DNA from: UBA8337 sp049889915
Lineage (GTDB): Bacteria > Pseudomonadota > Alphaproteobacteria > RS24
DNA: 9,658 bases
Reading direction: 5' to 3'
Assembly: GCA_049889915.1 (NCBI GenBank)
Contig: JBMHCM010000055.1
Location: 1-9,658, forward strand
The translations under genes and the position numbers were made by a program. Below are positions 6,412 through 9,658 of this stretch, in pieces. Every line of letters starts with the position of its first letter. Position 1 is the stretch's first letter. The notes beneath the pieces were generated by a model. That model saw only the letters and a program-made list of their open reading frames with translations. It had not been told where the DNA came from and did not search any database.

Positions 6412-6969
6412 CTATGCGCCAAATACCTGTCCGGCCAGAATATCATCGACCGACCGACCGGCCAGTTGCGCTTCCAAAGCGAACAACTCATCGACCAGAC
6501 GGCCAATCTTATCGCTGTCAGCCGCGTCCGGCGTTTCCGGATACAAATTGCGCGTCAGCACCTCAGCCAAAGCGGCTTTCCGCTCGGCCGTCGCCTCAGC
6601 CGGGGCGGCCTTGCCCAAAGCCTCATCATAGGCAGCGGCGCGGCCATAATAAGCTTGAGCCATTTTGCGGATTTTCTTACCAACCCCCAAATCACCGACA
6701 CCGGCTTCGCGCATGGCTTGATCCATATCGCGAAAGAAAATGTCAAACAAGGCCTGGCCGATATCATCGCGCGCCACACCTTCACTGCGCAGCCGCCGCA
6801 GCACTAAATGCACCAGCGCGGCAAGATAATCGAAGCGACCGTCGAAACTGTCCGGCACGCAGCCGGCACCATAATGCTCCGGCTGACGCGCTTTCGCCAT
6901 AATCGCCGTGTAAGCGGGGATGAGATCGGGGCCCTTGCGGCCGAAAGGAAGGAAATCAAAAAGTCCCAT
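6412..6969 (-). CDS. Ubiquinol-cytochrome c chaperone (CBP3/UQCC1 family)
   Basis: A 185-residue soluble protein of the CBP3 family, which in mitochondria assists cytochrome b assembly into the bc1 complex. The conserved elements run in order: Y-x-x-I-M-x-KARQPEHYG (20-34), VPDSFDGRFDYLAALVHLVLRRL (38-60), QALFDIFFRDMDQAMREAGVGDLGVGKKIRKMAQAYYGRAAAYDEAL (72-118). The C-terminal part, Ala-rich then LVDELFALEAQLAGR, is less conserved. It is the first gene of the minus-strand cluster. The ATG has AAAGGATG upstream. The bacterial role is inferred from the family. The promoter should lie in 6970-7104, shared with divergent bamE, but no convincing minus-strand boxes are visible. Confidence 0.9.
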   Translation of the reverse strand: MGLFDFLPFGRKGPDLIPAYTAIMAKARQPEHYGAGCVPDSFDGRFDYLAALVHLVLRRLRSEGVARDDIGQALFDIFFRDMDQAMREAGVGDLGVGKKIRKMAQAYYGRAAAYDEALGKAAPAEATAERKAALAEVLTRNLYPETPDAADSDKIGRLVDELFALEAQLAGRSVDDILAGQVFGA

Positions 6970-7060
6970 GCTGCATCCTTTATGCTCAAACTACTTTTCT
7001 GTTGCCAGCAGGGCCGCGATTGGTTACCCACAATGGTCGTTTTCCAGATGTGACACAGGT

Positions 7061-7067
7061 TATAAAT
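7061..7067 (+). promoter_or_regulatory. Possible -10 element for bamE
   Basis: TATAAAT is a close sigma-70 -10 match in the divergent gap. The only upstream partner is a poor TTTTCC at 7040-7045 with 15-base spacing. If it is used, transcription would start near 7073, after the first in-frame ATG at 7069, supporting the ATG at 7105 as the real start. Confidence 0.3.
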
Positions 7068-7104
7068 CATGCCGCATATTCAACAAGTAAAAGCTGACAG
7101 CAAG

Positions 7105-7560
7105 ATGACGCAGCACAAAAAGCCGCTTTTGGCGACCGCCCTGCTGGGGGCCGCTCTTTTGGCCTGTGCACCGGTAGTTGATAATCGCGGTTATGTGTTC
7201 GACGACCGGCTGCTGGAGACGCTGCAAAAAGACGTCACCAGTATGAATGCGGTGCGCGACACATTCGGGTCACCGACCACAATCACTTCGCTGAATGGCG
7301 ATGCATTTTATTATGTCCATTCGCGCTTTGTGACCGAGAGCTATCGCGCCCCACGCGAGGTCGACCGCAAAGTTCTGGCACTGTATTTCAACAGCAATAA
7401 AAAGCTCACCGACTATGCGGTTTACGGCCTAGAAGACGGCATTATCGTGCCGATTGTCAGCCGCACCACGCAAAGCCAAGGTAAAGAGCTGACCATTGTC
7501 GAACAATTGTTCGAAAACTTGGGTCGTTTGGGTGACGAAGCACCGGGCAGCGACCTGTAG
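7105..7560 (+). CDS. bamE: Outer-membrane assembly lipoprotein BamE (SmpA/OmlA family)
   Basis: Lipoprotein partner of the BAM complex that inserts beta-barrel proteins in the outer membrane. From the ATG at 7105 it has 151 residues. The signal peptide has basic residues at the N-terminus (QHKK), a hydrophobic core and the lipobox LLAC with Cys21; Ala at +2 fits outer-membrane sorting. The SmpA/OmlA domain follows: RGYVFDDRLLETLQKDVTSMNAVRDTFGSPTTITSLNGDAFYYVHSRF, then the second-half strands VLALYFNSNKKLTDYAVYGLEDG. An ATG at 7069 in the same frame would add 12 residues in front of the signal peptide and lies at a -10-like sequence, so I reject it. It is divergent from the bc1-chaperone cluster and converges on the next gene, 11 bases between stops, with no terminator visible. 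Confidence 0.9.
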   Translation: MTQHKKPLLATALLGAALLACAPVVDNRGYVFDDRLLETLQKDVTSMNAVRDTFGSPTTITSLNGDAFYYVHSRFVTESYRAPREVDRKVLALYFNSNKKLTDYAVYGLEDGIIVPIVSRTTQSQGKELTIVEQLFENLGRLGDEAPGSDL

Positions 7561-7571
7561 TCGTTTACCGC

Positions 7572-8108
7572 TTAACCCTGCTGTTGACGTGCTTGCCAGC
7601 GTTGCCAGCCATAGCCGACAGCCGCCCAAATCAGGGCCAAAATACCCAAGAATAGAGACAGCCGAGAGAAGGCGAATTTGGTCAGCGTAAAGCGATTGGC
7701 CCACTCGACCTGTGCCACGGTGATATCGGGATATTGCAGCAACATGATGACGACCTGCGCGTTTTCACCGAGGTCAAACACGCCACCAATCACCGGCAGA
7801 TAAGCCATTGCCTTGAGCCGCTCATGCGGCGCAAAACGCCACAACACACCGGCATATAGGCTGACATAGCATAGCGGGAAAAGCGTATCCAAAGTCGGGC
7901 TAATCCAGGCATAGCGTGTCCGCCCCGCTTCGCCATAGCCCTCCATCGCGGCCATCACGTCAGCATAGCTATAGCCACCGGTGCGCACATCAAGGCTTTC
8001 AATATCACCGGCCAGTTGCGGAAACACCAACAGCAAAAACAGGAAGGTTAGAACAAAGGTCGCAAGCAGGGTTTTGGTCTGCGCGACAAAATCAAAATAG
8101 GTTTTCAT
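7572..8108 (-). CDS. Uncharacterised four-helix membrane protein
   Basis: A 178-residue protein I do not recognise by name. Four hydrophobic segments are visible: about 13-33, 72-91, 99-122 and 146-167. The first loop (34-68) is polar and probably outside the membrane or in the periplasm. Features that may be conserved are SPTLDTLFPLCYVSLYAG, the charged motif FDLGENAQV (111-119) inside the third helix, followed by LQYPDIT, and the basic tail WQRWQARQQQG. Buried Asp and Glu within helix three suggest a functional site rather than a structural anchor. AGGAGCG lies just before the ATG. It is alone on its strand between hppA, whose terminator lies upstream, and convergent bamE, so context gives no function. 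Confidence 0.75.
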   Translation of the reverse strand: MKTYFDFVAQTKTLLATFVLTFLFLLLVFPQLAGDIESLDVRTGGYSYADVMAAMEGYGEAGRTRYAWISPTLDTLFPLCYVSLYAGVLWRFAPHERLKAMAYLPVIGGVFDLGENAQVVIMLLQYPDITVAQVEWANRFTLTKFAFSRLSLFLGILALIWAAVGYGWQRWQARQQQG

Positions 8109-8161
8109 CAGGCGCTCCTTATTTTTATTTAACGCCGCTAAAGCGTAACAGAAAAGCCACG

Positions 8162-8198
8162 CAAAGAAAAACCCCGGAGCGTTGCCGCCCCGGGGTTT
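8162..8198 (-). terminator. Rho-independent terminator of hppA
   Basis: Reading the minus strand, AAACCCCGG (8198-8190) pairs with CCGGGGTTT (8177-8169) across a 12-base loop, and the stem is followed by TTTTTCTTT. It lies 22 bases after the hppA stop and separates it from the membrane-protein gene. Confidence 0.9.
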
Positions 8199-8219
8199 CC
8201 AGATCCGATATGTCGGTGC

Positions 8220-9658
8220 TTAGTGAGCCAGAATGGCCAGCATCAGCAGAGCAACGATATTGGTAATCTTAATCATCGGGTTAACGGCCGGGCCGGCAGT
8301 GTCCTTATACGGGTCACCAACGGTGTCGCCTGTCACGGCAGCTTTGTGAGCCTCAGAGCCCTTGCCGCCATGATTGCCGTCTTCGATGTATTTCTTGGCG
8401 TTATCCCAAGCACCACCGCCGGCTGTCATAGACAGCGCAACGAACAGGCCGGTTACGATAACACCCAGCAGCATCGCACCAAGAGCTGAGAAAGCGGCTG
8501 AACGGTCAGCGATTTGCTCAACAATCAGATACAGAGCGATCGGAGACAGAACCGGCAACATGGACGGAACAATCATCTCTTTAATCGCAGCACGGGTCAG
8601 CAGGTCAACGGCAGCGGTATAATCCGGCTTGTCTTTGCCCTTCATGATGCCCGGCTTTTCTTTGAACTGGCGACGCACTTCTTCAACAATCGCACCACCG
8701 GCACGGCCCACGGCCATCATGCCCATGGCACCGAACAGATACGGCAGCAGACCACCGACGAATAGGCCTGTCACAACATACGGGTTGGACAGCGAGAAGT
8801 CAGGTGTCACACCGGCGAAGTACGGATAGGTATCAGCGTTTGATGTGAAGTAACGCAGGTCTTGTGTATAAGCTGCGAACAGAACCAAGGCACCCAGACC
8901 GGCAGAACCGATGGCGTAACCTTTGGTCACGGCTTTGGTTGTGTTACCGACAGCGTCCAGCGCGTCAGTTGTTTCACGCACGCTTTCCGGCAACTCAGCC
9001 ATTTCGGCAATACCACCGGCATTATCGGTCACCGGACCGAAAGCGTCGAGGGCGACAACCATACCGGCCAGCGCCAGCATTGTGGTAACCGCAATGGCGA
9101 TACCGAACAGACCGGCCAAGCTGTATGTGGCGATAATGCCAACAACAATGACGATGGCCGGCAGAGCGGTTGCTTCCATTGAAACAGCCAGACCCTGAAT
9201 GACGTTGGTGCCGTGACCGGTTTCAGAAGCGGCAGCCACTGATTTTACCGGACGGTAGTTAACGCCTGTGTAGTATTCGGTGATCCAGATGATCAGGCCG
9301 GTAATGGCAAGGCCCAGGACGCCGCAAACATACAGTGACATGCCGGTGAAGACTTGGCCTTCAATGACACGCTGTGTGTCGAGGCCGATAACGGCGTCGG
9401 TCACAAAGTAAAGAGCAATCAGGCTCAGAACGGCTGAAGCGATAAAGCCTTTATACAGCGCGCCCATGATTGAGTTATTGGCACCCAAACGGACAAAAAA
9501 TGTACCGATGATGGATGTCACGATACAGGTGGCGCCAATGGCCAGCGGGTACATCATCATGGTCATGGCGTCTGCCGTGAAGAAGATGGCGCTGAGAACC
9601 ATAGTGGCAACAATCGTCACCGCATATGTTTCAAACAGGTCAGCAGCCATACCGGCAC
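8220..9658 (-). CDS. hppA: Membrane H+-translocating pyrophosphatase, C-terminal part
   Basis: Ion-pumping pyrophosphatase that couples PPi hydrolysis to proton export. The gene runs off the window: 478 codons plus two bases of another are present of a family length near 700. The visible part begins AGMAADLFETYAVT, the end of the conserved GDCAGMAADLFE motif; the two leftover bases GT fit the Cys codon. Numbering from the M of that motif, ALDAFGPVTDNAGGIAEMAEL (200-220) and the late motif DNAKKYIEDG...GDTVGDPYKDTAGPAVNPMIK hold the acidic residues that bind Mg-PPi. GNTTKAVTKGYAIGSAG has Lys239 and Thr242, the pair typical of potassium-independent proton pumps. Many membrane helices are present and the end IVALLMLAILAH is normal. 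The start near 9650 is not the true start. Confidence 0.97.
   Translation of the reverse strand, partial: AGMAADLFETYAVTIVATMVLSAIFFTADAMTMMMYPLAIGATCIVTSIIGTFFVRLGANNSIMGALYKGFIASAVLSLIALYFVTDAVIGLDTQRVIEGQVFTGMSLYVCGVLGLAITGLIIWITEYYTGVNYRPVKSVAAASETGHGTNVIQGLAVSMEATALPAIVIVVGIIATYSLAGLFGIAIAVTTMLALAGMVVALDAFGPVTDNAGGIAEMAELPESVRETTDALDAVGNTTKAVTKGYAIGSAGLGALVLFAAYTQDLRYFTSNADTYPYFAGVTPDFSLSNPYVVTGLFVGGLLPYLFGAMGMMAVGRAGGAIVEEVRRQFKEKPGIMKGKDKPDYTAAVDLLTRAAIKEMIVPSMLPVLSPIALYLIVEQIADRSAAFSALGAMLLGVIVTGLFVALSMTAGGGAWDNAKKYIEDGNHGGKGSEAHKAAVTGDTVGDPYKDTAGPAVNPMIKITNIVALLMLAILAH

Noticed and set aside
6148..6902. Overlapping plus-strand open frames opposite DUF177 and the bc1 chaperone gene
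   Set aside because: The minus-strand genes carry clear family motifs; the antisense products are Arg/Pro/His-rich with no domain.
8220..9658. Intact hppA beginning at the ATG at 9650
   Set aside because: That Met is inside the conserved GDCAGMAADLFE motif, and the frame stays open to the window edge with matching residues, so the gene is cut by the window.

Overview
The window looks like chromosomal core-genome DNA from an alphaproteobacterium with moderately high GC. Several family-level calls point there together: a fabH-ihfA-merR cluster, a CBP3-type ubiquinol-cytochrome c chaperone next to DUF177 (YceD) and plsX with a divergent bamE-like lipoprotein gene, a COX15-type heme A synthase, a DUF2842 protein, and ribosomal protein S9 with an acidic/alanine-rich N-terminal extension. 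The order or genus cannot be fixed from the sequence alone. I see no phage, IS element, CRISPR array, defence locus or biosynthetic cluster.

Layout from left to right. On the minus strand lie rpsI and rplM (one base apart, with a hairpin in the rplM leader), then the heme A synthase gene. Divergent from that, on the plus strand, is a short DUF2842 membrane protein, closed by a bidirectional terminator. On the other side of the terminator, on the minus strand, are an unlisted 26-residue one-helix membrane peptide gene and tRNA-Pro(GGG). Upstream of the tRNA is the only odd stretch in the window: a 59-bp direct repeat (58/59 identical) that copies the first 13 bases of the tRNA plus its promoter region, with a strongly folding segment between the copies.

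Next comes a minus-strand cluster read in the order cytochrome bc1 chaperone, DUF177, plsX, fabH, ihfA, merR-like. Gaps are 6, 65, 23, 75 and 8 bases, so it probably forms one operon, possibly with internal promoters. It joins respiratory-complex assembly, a YceD-type protein, phospholipid/fatty-acid initiation (PlsX and FabH) and two DNA-binding proteins. A bamE-like lipoprotein gene diverges from its head. An unrecognised four-helix membrane protein gene converges on bamE. The window ends inside hppA (membrane pyrophosphatase), whose C-terminal 478 residues and terminator are present and whose sequence signature is the potassium-independent proton-pumping type.

Most of the window is ordinary housekeeping DNA. 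I did not find a convincing undescribed multi-gene system. The observations most worth following are the duplicated tRNA-Pro promoter with its structured spacer and the small membrane peptide gene beside the tRNA.
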